Positions 46,901-57,258 of a DNA stretch of 64,000 bases are shown one piece after another. Source of the stretch: Anthoceros angustus (taxonomy: Eukaryota > Streptophyta > Anthocerotopsida > Anthocerotales > Anthocerotaceae). The stretch spans positions 1 to 64,000 of the forward strand of contig VJWM01000328.1 in NCBI GenBank assembly GCA_010909165.1, in the 5' to 3' direction. Position 1 is the first letter of the stretch. Each line of letters starts with the position of its first letter. Both the position numbers and the translations under genes were made by a program. The notes under the pieces are model-generated. The model was given only the letters and a program-made list of their open reading frames with translations. It did not search any database and was not told where the DNA came from.

Positions 46901-47560
46901 TTGGGGTTTTGGTGTTCAACAAATTCATGCGCACTTATGTGTACCGAGCTACCCCAATATTGAATGATCCTAAGCACAATTCGTAATCCAGCATGTGATT
47001 AATTTGTGGGAGGGCAATTGCAAACTCTTTACTGCAGATGGACAATACGGTCGAACAAGAACCAGGAGGTGTTGGCGTATTGCGATGTTGGTGTCCATTG
47101 GTATTTTTAAGAAGGTTAAAGTGGGGTTTCTCATTGTTGGCCATACCCATGATCGATTGATCAAATGTTTTCCGTTTTACATTGTCTTGAACTTGAAAGA
47201 GGCATACACATTGCGGAGTTGATTGCTTGCTTGGAGAGGGCTTATACTCCTCGCGAAGGTCCATCTCATGAAGGAGGTGCGATTTTAAGCAATATTTATA
47301 AGCCGGAGGTTCTACCTTGTCTGATCTACACAACAGTTTTCAACATCAATTTAAGGTCACTCGGGAGGAGTTGCCTAGTCATGAGTTTGTGGCGGTCTTT
47401 GAGGTGCAAGCAATTTTCCACGGCACTGGACCCGGATGGTGGTGTTCAGGGATGGAGTGCGGAGAGGAGATTGTTGCGGCTCCACTGAGCCTGCATGGAG
47501 GGCTTAAGGGCAAGGAGCAAAAGGAGCATCCACATGTATGTCCTGACAGGGCCTGTCAGG
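43951..47560 (+). mobile_element. DUF7869-like gene, copy 1 (probable transposase-related), interrupted at its 3' part
   Basis: Starts at ATG 43951 (MAVTSVAEEEFFDLVSSGLV), head to head with methyltransferase copy A. After a duplicated segment come a YLPYGL/VDGFVFKGNVERLP region, FTKEEIYIEYARQ, a Cys pair in RFSVCAICEKLKAKI (46426-46470), YIGIAIDGMDQKK (46800), LYIHVVGVLVFNKFM (46890), KLFTADGQYGR, IFKKVKVGFLIVGHTHD (47100-47153) and NSFQHQFKVTREE. The DGmDQ...vvG...Dg...GHTHedvDqmFS order is the repeated-gene family I know as DUF7869. It is widespread in repetitive ORFs of algae, plants and other eukaryotes, function unproven. Frames break repeatedly, and the coding similarity stops at about 47550, exactly where the next element begins. 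Confidence 0.7.
44250..46393. repeat. Internal tandem duplication, two units of about 1.07 kb
   Basis: Unit a 44250-45326 and unit b 45327-46393, both starting ttgtggatcggtggctcg-like and ending ccgcacatgtatgttac. They differ mainly by short indels. The unit codes for part of the N-terminal half of DUF7869-like copy 1. Confidence 0.9.
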
Positions 47561-47586
47561 ATAATATTTGAAGCGGCTCAATATAC
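47561..47586 (+). repeat. Left terminal inverted repeat
   Basis: 26 bp starting ataatatttgaagcggctca and ending atatac. Exact inverted match at 56987-57012, and a one-mismatch direct match at 60685-60710. Confidence 0.7.
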
Positions 47587-48425
47587 AAGAAGGGGCTTAT
47601 GGGGTACATATACTGTGAAGGGGCTTCTCGATGGGCAACGAAATGGGGTTTTGCCCGTTATGGTAATGCCAATGTTTGGAAAAATAGGGTCTAAGATACA
47701 GCCCTAAGCGTATACAGATGTGTTCTATTGGTCATTGATGGTCGTTGACTTCCATGGTCACGTAGTTTTAAATAATACCCATAATGTCGCCATTTGTGCG
47801 GGTGATGGAAGGTGAAATATGGATAAGTTTAGGGTATGAGATTTGAAACATGGGAAGAGCCTCCCGTGATTGAATACCATCCTTGAGTGTTTGTCATGGC
47901 TCTACTTCATTGAGCTTTATTATGTCAAGATGTGTGGGGAAGCTCGCGAAGGCGCGGGGTAAGGCATGCCGCGCCAACTCTTAGTGGTCTAGCTACAAGC
48001 GTTTGAATCAATGACAATGCCGCCGATAACTAAACAGCAGGTTTGGTTTAAACCCTTCACGCAAACTACGGCAAGAGATTTGCATTCATGCGGATGGAGA
48101 ATTCAAATGTGTAATATAAAGATAGCTTATGTCCGAAGATAATAATGGGCGCGGCATGCCGCCCATTGCCTATGCCACGATGATCGATATGACCTTCACG
48201 GACAATACCCCAATATGCCCACTATGTAAGAATCGTTACATGGGCATACGCTAAAATGAAATGCAAGTCCGGCATTGGAGTTCTGACACGACTGGTTGAT
48301 CACTCTTCTCAGTCTAGACCTTCTCCATTTACCTCCTTCTCCTCGTTACAATCGTCATCGCTTTCATCTTGGACATCGAGTGCATGGTTGCGAGATGGGG
48401 ACGAAGGGCACTCGACTTCTCCTAA

Positions 48426-51400
48426 TTACTTTCTTATCGATGCATATAGATGTTTCCTTGAGTTCAACTTGAACCCATAATAGACAATAACCGTTTTGCG
48501 AACGAAGATTGTCTGGATGTTTGGAGGTCTTGAGTTTTTTCCCCCTTTTCCTTTCGATGTTGGTGCTTCGTCGCCATTCGTTCTACAGACGTATTCTCCA
48601 ACATACTTGCCCTCGTAAGCATCTGTGTGCTCTGTTCTCCACCAATGCACACGTAAGAAAGGGTCTGCAGAGTTCAGGTGCACACTTAAAACCTTTGCAA
48701 CCCAAAATGCTCATTATGAGTGTCTCCCTCGCAAGGAGTGACAATGAACATGCCTTTCAATCTCCATGACATCCCCATTCATCCTTGCCACCTCCTCTTG
48801 CTGTAAGCTCCGGTGAGCTCCCAAATACATATCTCTGTGGTACTTCTCGAGTAATGCTTCGTCAAGAATAGCCTCGTCGCGACGTGCGGTGAGGACACAA
48901 GTACCTCACAAGTCCCGCCATACCATTTCCATTCGTTCGCAAGACTAGTCCAATGTTGTTGTCCACAATAGTTGCGATCTCACTCGATCCTTCCGAATTC
49001 AATCCACCACTCCTCTTCATCCGCATTCAAATATGTTGGCAGCTTGAGCAAGCCCTTCCGTAGGTGGTCTACGCCGCATGCTGTGAGCCCACCTTCACTC
49101 CCTTTTGTCTTTTGCACGAAGGGCCATCAATGGTGCAGTCCAATAACCGGCCGAATCGCCGTTAAGAACTCCAAGCCATCTTGGTTTCCCACCGTGGAGA
49201 AGTAGAATCGCTTACAGATGATCAGAACTTCCGCCCTAACTGCTCTTCCTTGTAATTTTGAATTGATCTTTGGAGCGAGGTTGTTCAAGCTTAACTGACT
49301 TTAAATTGGTGCCCCGGCTCCTTTCGCAAGCCGCCACATATGTTGAAGTCCGCACTTCTGATAACCTTGACTGGGTTTGGTGTGTATGCCGTTCTCAATA
49401 TATCCTCCATAGCCGGAGAGTACGAGCCTCCTTGTGCTTCGGATGCTTTGAAAAACATGAAAACATCCGATCCACCGTCATGCTCCGACGAAGAAGCCCA
49501 CCTTAACCTTTTGAAAATCGCAACTCTACTAGCATATTCGTAGGCAAATAGCAATTGATTCTTATTCTCCGCACGTGTTGTCAAGCGCAAATACAACAAC
49601 GATGGAAGAAGCCCTCGTAAGTGTGTATGACATCCCGTATGATCGAAATCGTCGGTTGCGTCATTGTGATTCGCATAGTGGAGATAAGCTCGCCTTGTGA
49701 GTATAATTATGGATCATACAACCCACAACATGAACCGTGATCTTGTTGTCCTCCTTCAAGTCTTTAGGCCACCGTAATATGCGGAGCGATGTTTTCTCGT
49801 CCATGCCATCAATTGATAATAATATGTATTTATGCTCACTATACCCTTTTGACCGATGCTTGACATTTTCTTCCTTTCGTTCATAAGACGGACTCGATGG
49901 GAGTCCACTTGGTAAACATGCCCAACCACGGTAAGATCGATTAGAGCCAAGCTTGTCGTGTACAAGACGAACAAATCTACACCATCAATGACAACCATGA
50001 GATTAACATCAGATGCTAGAAAGCCGGGCCACGCAGCCGGCACAAGACGCTCAGAATCAGGGCCCATTTCACGCGCTAAATATGGAGGCCACTCCTGTGC
50101 ATAAACCACTTGTCGCTGACGATCTGAGAGGAATACCGCTGAGAAACATGGAGAGGCGGCCCAGGGAGAATGAATATTCCGTGATGCGCCCGGCCACCCT
50201 TTGGTAGGCAAGGCATGGGCTCATGGGTGGCGCGGCATGCCGCGCCCACCCGCCTGATGGAAGGGGCGCCGGCATGCCGGCGCCATGCTCTGATGGAAGG
50301 AGGCCGGCATGCCGGCGCCATGCCTGATGGAAGGAGGCCGCCGGCATGCCGGCGCCATGCGCCCAGAGGCGCGCCGCCGCCAGTGCGCTTGAGCCCAGAG
50401 CGCGGGCCACATTTCGTCACAGAATATGTGGCCATGCGCTGCGGTGTCGCGGGCGGGTGTGCGGGCGCCGGCATGCCGCCTGCATACATTGCACTATATT
50501 ATGTACATGGCTTCCTTCTTGCCACCAAAGATCACACAAGCACATCCTACATTACCGAAAGATTGATTGGGAGACATGAACATGGACCGACGTTTTGCTC
50601 GATTGCTTGTGTGTCGAATGTTATACTTGATCCAGTATAAGGAACATGTCGAGAACTTTGACTTGGGAATTTTCACGCGGAAAATTGCTCCCATAACGAG
50701 GAAGTACGCATGATATGTACCGCAAGCTGTTTTGTCCATCCCTGCTTGTATTGTGACCAAACTTCATGCTTGGTAAAAGTATCGAGCAAGTTATAGACTT
50801 CAACATTCGCAACCTCTCGAGATGCAAGAAAGTCGCGTCCATCCACTCAATCGCACCAAGGCGTGCGTGGATTTTTGACATGGGTTTGGCTTGTTCTCCC
50901 CAAGGAGCATTACTCAGACTCGGTCTTCAATTCTTCATACCGCGGACTAATGCAATACATGCGTCAAGGCTTTCAAACAACATCTTAGTGGTGCGGTGCA
51001 TGAGAAATGTCTGCACCTTCCCTTTGCACTAGCTTCTTTGTGCGGGCGAACAAGTGCCTCCAAGAACCTCTGTTCTCCTCTTCCCGGATCCAAGAATCGA
51101 CGCTCTTCTTGAAAGCGATTCTTTTGGCATAGGGAGGCATAGCCTCGTGCGGCATGGTTTCCGGAATCTTCCAAGATGACATTCACTCTTCCTCGGACAC
51201 CACCGCTCTCCGCTTTTGCAACATACTTGCCGAGGGGCACTGCTTGCATTGTCTCCGATGCGGCTTTGGGTGAAACGTTGGTCTTGTACATGTTCCAAAT
51301 CCTTCTCCTTCATTGTTATCCATTGTACCCGCTATTTCCCGTGATGAGATAAGAGGCTGAAATTCCTCGTCATCACCTCTGTCTTCACACTGAACGCCAC

Positions 51401-52655
51401 ATCTTCCGGCATTCCCCTGTGCGCGCGGTGAGCCGACTATTGCCGAAGCAGAAGCACCCCCTTCATCCTGACCATGATCGGTGAACAAGCCCCGTGCCGC
51501 GCGAGTTCTGCTTTCCAGCTGCCTCTTGCAGCCTCCTGGTCGACCCCGCGGACTTTTCTCCAATGCGCGAAAGAGGTTCACGTTTCTGAGTTCTTGGCAC
51601 ATAGCGGGCATCCGTTGATCTCCACCCGGACTGCGAGAGAAGCGGATGATCGGCCGGCAAGCCTTATGATTAAGAAAGTAATGTCCTACCCGATCCCACC
51701 ATCGTAAACATAACACCCAAGCACAAGACTACAAGACAAAGTCGCAGTCAAATAACACTCACTCAAAGGCAATGGCAGATGCAGTGGCAGGCATGTTGAC
51801 ATTGCATTCATTGGGTTCATCGGCGCTAGTCTTGCATGTTTGGCTTCTCTGCTTCTCATGTCCATCGACCTAAGGAATTGAGGCTTAAACCTCGCAAATC
51901 GCATCTTCGGATCCCCGCGAAATGGAATTGGTGAGGAAGACTTAAGGAAGTAAGGATAGTCCAGACGCGCCACAAACAGCAGTGCAAACACCTCCGCTTC
52001 ATCGGTCTTTTGTGTCGCGGTGAGCATCTTCTCGGTCCCTTCAAAAGCACAAGAAGAGCACACAACTAGTTCTATAGAATGGTGAAGATAGCAAACCACT
52101 ATAAGGGCATGTCCAGCTTTGTCCACGCCACTCGTTTGACGCGCATAGGCCACCATGCACGGAGAATGGCGGCGGTGCCTTAACTACATATTCATTGGCG
52201 TTCACCATCCTTTGTGCTACGCAAACGCAGTCATAATCTCATTACACCTAGGGTTTGCAGGAGCCGCTATTGCTATTTTTAAATATCGAATGTTACCAAG
52301 AACGCGGATTTGGCGCATTTCCACTAGATATGCCATGATGCGGGACCTAATTAGGGTGCCACGCCGTGGCAAGGCTGCTCTCCTTCCTCGGTGCGGTGAG
52401 CGTAAAACATACCCCTCTCGGCGCGCCTTTGCCCGTGCCAAGGATTGGTTGGGCGACACCTCGTGGAGCTCGAGCAAGCTGCCTTCAAGAGCAGGATCAC
52501 CATTGGAGGAGACGGTTTGAGCACGCGAGGCATCGGAACGGACGCGGACGCCGATCGCGGCAACGTTGTTGTCATCTCTTCTTTGTGGGATTGCGGTTTC
52601 GTATGATTCTGTCGATTTCTCCATGTCTTTCTAGTTCGTGAGAAGACATCATCAG
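48426..52655 (-). mobile_element. DUF7869-like gene, copy 2 (decayed)
   Basis: The minus strand contains, in order, N-terminal parts near 52.6-51 kb (poorly resolved), then ITVHVVGCMIHNYTHKASL (about 49760-49700, matching IHVVGVLVFNKFM of copy 1), FKR/KVKVGF with a broken GHTH box followed across a frame change by DRMFSCFSKHPKHKEA (about 49490-49430), and the C-terminal box EHTDAYEGKYVGEY (48640-48600). The last box is shared nearly base for base with copy 3 at 61.8 kb. The frame is broken many times. A cluster of GGCATGCC palindromes interrupts it at 50231-50480. Confidence 0.62.
50231..50480. repeat. Palindrome cluster 1 (GGCATGCC-centred)
   Basis: Five palindromes in 250 bp: CGCGGCATGCCGCG at 50231, GGCGCCGGCATGCCGGCGCC (perfect 20-mer) at 50265, GCCGGCATGCCGGC at 50303, another at about 50340 and one at 50465. 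They are separated by near-identical ctgatggaagg spacers. Confidence 0.9.
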
Positions 52656-52657
52656 CC

Positions 52658-55600
52658 ATGGCTAGTGGGAGGCGGCAAGAAGGACTGCAAGATGGGCCTT
52701 TGTTGGCCCCGGACCCGATGGAAAAGCCGCGCAAGCATCGCAAGACAAAACAGAAGAAGAGCGACACTTTGCCGTGAGAAGGTGGAGCGCGTGTGTCATC
52801 GGCACCTGGAGGATCAGTCGGAGGCAAAACCAGCAGTGCAATCGACCATGGTTCGGGAGGAGCCAGTCTCGGAAAGTCCGGATCGCTGGGTCTCAGGGCA
52901 GCAAGCTACGGAGCGGGACAAAAGCGGGCTGGCCAAACCACCTAGGGCAAAAGCTCCAGAACCATTCCCTTCTCCTTACACATACGAGGAATCTATCATG
53001 ATCCGGCACACAAGCAGTAGAAGAAACTAATGCTGGATGGTTTTTAACTAACTGGGAGCTGCAGAACGAACTGGACTCCAATGCTGAAGTTGTGGATGTA
53101 TGGACACGCGGGAGCCTTGCCGAATCAGAGGGCACGAGCAGGGTGGGTGGTGTGGGCAACAATTGATATGGAGGAACAGGAGCCACAGTTCGAGATCCTA
53201 TGCACTAGAAGGCCATATGAATTCAACACTCTTCCAGTAACAACAGAAGATTATAGTGTGTTTCTGAGTCAGCCAACTTCAATGCCCGCAAGTGTGAGCC
53301 GAGCCTTGTCTCGAAATTTCGAGCGGTGCGGTGAGAGTGTGAGTGCGACCCAACACAACCTTTTTTTAGCATTGCTTGTTGTTTCGAAATGGAGAAACGC
53401 TTCACCTTGCTGCTCTTTTCTCGATCTGGTTTGGTCTGCTCAGCCGAAGTGCAGCAGAAAACTATGCGAAGCCATTACCTCCTCCATCAAAACACACAAA
53501 GTGGAGGTTTCATATCGGATAACGCGCCAAGGACTTGGTGTGTTTGCACAAGGAGAAATGGCATTTGTTGATGACGAAGAGGAGAATGAGTTTGGGCCAT
53601 CGGATGAAGAAGATGGGCCAGTCCCGGATGTTTTGGGACATTCAGATGATGAGGCTTCGGGGCATGACGGAGAAGGTCGAGGTGGGGAGGTCAGGATGGA
53701 CCTCCCCGGGGCGTCAATGGATATGATTTCTATCCCATATATCCCAGTAGAGGAAGAGGGAGATGGAGGACGCCGGCATGCCGGCGCCCTTACTTCGGTA
53801 TCCCAAGGTCGGAGACACCCTAGCACGTTGGGTGGTGTGGAAGCCCGTTCTGAGGGAAGAGTGGACAGACGGCAGGGCGCCGGCATGCCGCGCCCGCTGG
53901 GCACATGGGAAGAGGCGCCGGCATGCGCGCCGACATGGGGAAGGGGCCGGCATGCCGCCTGGCACATGGGAAGAAGGGGCCGGCATGCGCGCCCGCCGCT
54001 TACAGGGGGCATGCCGGCCGCCCCGACGCAGCGCCGGCATGCGCGCCCGTCGACCATTCTGAGGGCGCCGCGCCGCGAGGACGATGGGGAAGAAGGGAGC
54101 CGCCGGCATGCCGGCGCCCACCCTTCCAAGGAGGGGGTCCATACTCCCAGCGACTCCTCACCACTTCACAAAAGGCAGAAAACAGGCAAAGGGATGGCAG
54201 GAGTAACAGAACACAATCTGGAGTAGTCGAGGGGACGCAAAGTCGGAAGACAGGCAAGCGCGGCACCAGACCATCCGACAGCAATGAGATTCAAACTCTT
54301 CATGTGGAAACCGACAGTGAGCGCTTGGCGGCGTCGCACATGGAGGAAGACTATCTGACGAATGTTCGACAGTCTGCATACTCCAAAAAGGTTGTTCCCG
54401 AAACTGTTTTGGTAAAACTGGAAAATTTGCGCCCAGCTTCCTTCCTGACCCCTGATGCCCAGATCCGGAAAGTTGATGAGGCATGGGCCAATTATCTTGC
54501 TCGCGTCATTGCTAAGGGGAGGATTGAAGAAGGAGTGCTTCCTCTTCTATGTATGATTGATCCTGCAGTGCGAGGACATTGAATTGATTGGGAAAGGTTT
54601 AGGCGAAGAAGTATGTCATGGGCGTATTAGGTGGAAACCATACCCACGGACCATGAGGCACCTTGCGGATATCTCACCGGGAAGGCGATTGGATCGAAGC
54701 CCATGTGTATTGTGGCCTAACTGTCTCGAGATGAGGATTGCCACCGATCACAACCGGATGGCGGACAAGCGAAGAAGATGAATTTTATTGAGCGGTTCGG
54801 TATCTCGGGATGAGTTGCGAGATAGCTAAGCGGGATCATGTCATCATGTCCATGAACTGGAAATTCAATCTCTACAAGGTGCTTGGTTTGATTGAAGACG
54901 ATGAAGGCCGAAGATGAGCAAGACAAGCGCAATACAAGGTGGACAACAACCCATATCATGCATTGCAAAACTAGAGGGTAAGGTCCGGGAGAATGTGGAC
55001 AAAATTTTTCAAGTGGGAAGCGGTGAGCTACCCGAGCGAAGCATGTCGCAGAGAACAAGCAAAAGAGCAAAGGTAAGCGGAAGGCAACACGAGACAAAAC
55101 AAGTTGATGGAGTTTTGTGAAGCCCAAAGAGATGCGAGGGAAGCCGTGGCGAAGCTTTCAAGGAATCCCTTCGGAGTCGGGACAGATGTTGATAAGTGCC
55201 ACGGAGAAAGTCGACCGCCTCTTGGACCTGAATCTAATGTCAAGGAAGTTACACTCGGAAGAAATTTCACGTCATTCGTGGCAATGGCAAAACATCCGGG
55301 TTGTGACTCATTCAAATGGTGAGACAAGAATACCCTCAACACTCGACGGTTATTGCAAGATTTCAAACCGCATTTGAGGGCAAGGTAACCATATTTCCTT
55401 CCATTCCGTGCGATTGTGAGGCGCGCCGCCCCCGCTCGCCTTCCTCCTCACGCTAACCCATGATGTTTGCCATTCCATGCACAAGTGAAAGATGTTGAGG
55501 ACCTAAAGAAATTACGATGATTTTCAAGCCTTTATTCTCGAGGTCCATACATGGAAGGGACTTGAAAATGAGCAAAAGAGCGCTAGTGATATGGACATGG

Positions 55601-56322
55601 AGGAAGGGCTTCAATCGTTCACGGTGCCAAAAGCAGAGGACATTGTCAAGTACGGTCATTTCTAGAGATGCGGCAGATATGAGGGGTTTCTAAGGGTCCA
55701 AGTACACCACGATGGTCATGGACATGGAGGATTCAACAGAGGTAAACATGATGTGAAGTTAGACCACTTTCAATTGGGAAAAATATTTCACCTGCTCCAT
55801 GACATGACCATGCCAGAGATGAGAATGATAGTGATGCATGGTGTTGAAGAGCGGCATGTTGTGAGGGAGGCCATGCGAAAGTGGTGCAGGGAGGAGGGTT
55901 GGTGTCTTTGTATGGGACAAGCGAACATGCACAACGACTTGGGTGGGTATGACACTATGGAGTACATCACGATAGGATGGGGGTTAACATCGAGTCAAAG
56001 GTCAAAAATCGCATGATCCCTACTAACATCCATGGGTCTTTCAATAATGGGCGGTCATTGGCCACCCTACAATGGTGAAGAAGTTGTTGTACACATCATT
56101 GGACAAGCTGGTGTGCACTTACCAAAGGCCTTTGGCTTTGATGATGAAGCTCATCAAAAGTTTCTCGAAGGAGGGACTGGATTTTGGATGTTTGTCTTTG
56201 GTAGCGGTCAACAACATTGGCGGCTTTGCTCATGGGCGAATCGCATTGCAATCGAGGTGGACAAGAGGTGCGCAGAGTTCATTCCCGGAGAATCCATGGG
56301 TATGAAGTTCTCCCCACGGTAA
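52658..56322 (+). mobile_element. ParB-like plus beta-class DNA methyltransferase gene, copy B
   Basis: Starts near ATG 52658 (basic KPRKHRKTKQKKS), then RARAGWVVWATIDMEEQEP (53115), an acidic block (FVDDEEENEFGPSDEEDG, about 53565) and a palindrome-rich segment. The ParB-like domain follows: VLVKLENLRPASFLTPDAQI (54399), VDEAWANYLARVIAKG, VLPLLCMIDPA, a GGNHTHGP box (54630) and EMRIATDHN (54728-54754). A linker has FQGIPSESGQM and MAKHPGCDSFKW. The methyltransferase part at 56090-56280 reads across frames TYQRPLALMMKLIKSFSKEG, LDVCLGSGTT (with shifts) then a LAALLMGR helix and AIEVDKRCAEFI. QKPLALM...GD.ILD...GSGTT...GR.AI.IEVD is the N6-A/N4-C methylase (PF01555-type) signature. I could not place a clear DPPY box; IDPA/VDPPQ lies in the ParB part. 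At least five frame changes are needed. Confidence 0.68.
53771..54120. repeat. Palindrome cluster 2 (GGCATGCC-centred)
   Basis: About nine full or partial copies of CGCCGGCATGCCGGCG in 350 bp inside the ParB-methyltransferase gene, with short gcacatgggaag spacers. In the reading frame they add Gly/Arg/His/Ala/Cys-Pro repeats such as RRHAGA and AGMP that are foreign to the acidic context on the left. Confidence 0.9.
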
Positions 56323-56986
56323 GAGGAGTTGAATCATGAGCCACATCGGGACCCACCCGCCTGGGCAAAAGAGGTTAGTTTGTCCGAGAAGGATGGGTCA
56401 CATCGCGAGTTGTGCGTTTGGCCGCCAGAATGAAGGAGAAGTCCGGCGACTCCTAGGCGATGGGCAGGACACGGGTATGGTCAACACGACTCAAAGATCG
56501 GGCACTGGAGATGACCATGCCTCAAGACAATGCCATGGAGGAAATTGACAACTTTGAGGACACGAACGCTCGACTAAAAGGACTTGAAGTTGTGATGGAT
56601 GGCGATGTCTGGACAATTTCCTCAGGAAACTCAAACGGCATGGAAGACCATTGTACTTAGGTTCCATCAATCCCGCCTCTTATGACATAGACATGTTTGG
56701 AACATTATAATATGAGGGTAGTCGCCGCATACCCCCCCCCCTTCTTTCCTTCTCGCATAATACATGAAAAAGCTGCTTTGGGGTTCTCCATATCACGTCG
56801 TAGTTAAAGTACCGCTTGTTATGCGCGGCCGCATGCCCGGACCTTATCCACCATTACCCTGCGTTTAAAAACACGTAATCAATCATTCAACCAAGGCTCT
56901 GCCTTACATCGCTCGGACACACACACGAAACGGCATGGTTATCACATATTTTCCTAAGCGGCTTCTTTTCGGGTGGAAGCGGCTTT

Positions 56987-57012
56987 GTATATTGAGCCGC
57001 TTCAAATATTAT
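56987..57012 (-). repeat. Right terminal inverted repeat
   Basis: Exact inverted copy of 47561-47586. Just inside it the 8-mer agccgctt (inverse aagcggct) occurs twice more within 45 bp, as subterminal repeats often do. Confidence 0.7.
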
Positions 57013-57258
57013 GCTGTTAGGGCTATGGCTGGAGTGGAAGACAATAGACAGCGGTTAAGAACTTCCACAGAAATCTTCAATGCGTTGCAGCTATCTTGGT
57101 GGGATGGTTTTTGGGAGGAGCAGTTGGCAATAGCGGGTTTAGTAGCGTCAGGTCATCTTCGTCCATTGGAAATGGCATGGACATGGTATAACCGGGAAGC
57201 GCATGCTCAAGAACCTCCCGTGATGTTTCCTACAAGTAGTGGTGGATGCAAAGACTAG
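57013..57258 (+). pseudogene. Possible 3' continuation of DUF7869-like copy 1
   Basis: Directly after the right TIR the plus strand reads GVEDNRQRLRTSTEIFNALQ then LSWWDGFWEEQLAIAGLV. This can be lined up with GVDHLKKGLIKLPTYLTTAE then EEWWTDLRNDQVEIANIV of copy 3, the segment that should follow where copy 1 stops at about 47550. The similarity is modest, so the join is inferred. Confidence 0.4.

Larger units (their letters stand above)
47561..57012. mobile_element. TIR-bounded two-gene element (DUF7869-like copy 2 and ParB-methyltransferase copy B)
   Basis: A 26-bp sequence starting ataatatttgaagcggctca is at 47561-47586 and in exact inverted copy at 56987-57012. Between them lie a minus-strand DUF7869-like gene and a plus-strand ParB-methyltransferase gene whose starts meet near 52650. 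Flanking bases gcctgtcagg (left) and gctgttaggg (right) are a possible imperfect target-site duplication. The sequence outside both ends reads as one interrupted DUF7869-like gene. Length is 9.45 kb. Aagcggct units recur just inside the right end. Boundaries are inferred from sequence only. Confidence 0.6.

Noticed and set aside
53763-54226. Cys/His/Arg-rich repeat protein read through palindrome cluster 2
   Set aside because: The repeat arises from GC-rich palindromes read in frame; no sign that it is a domain of its own.
55789-55970. Minus-strand 60-aa ORF in the methylase region
   Set aside because: Shadow of the methylase copy B coding strand.
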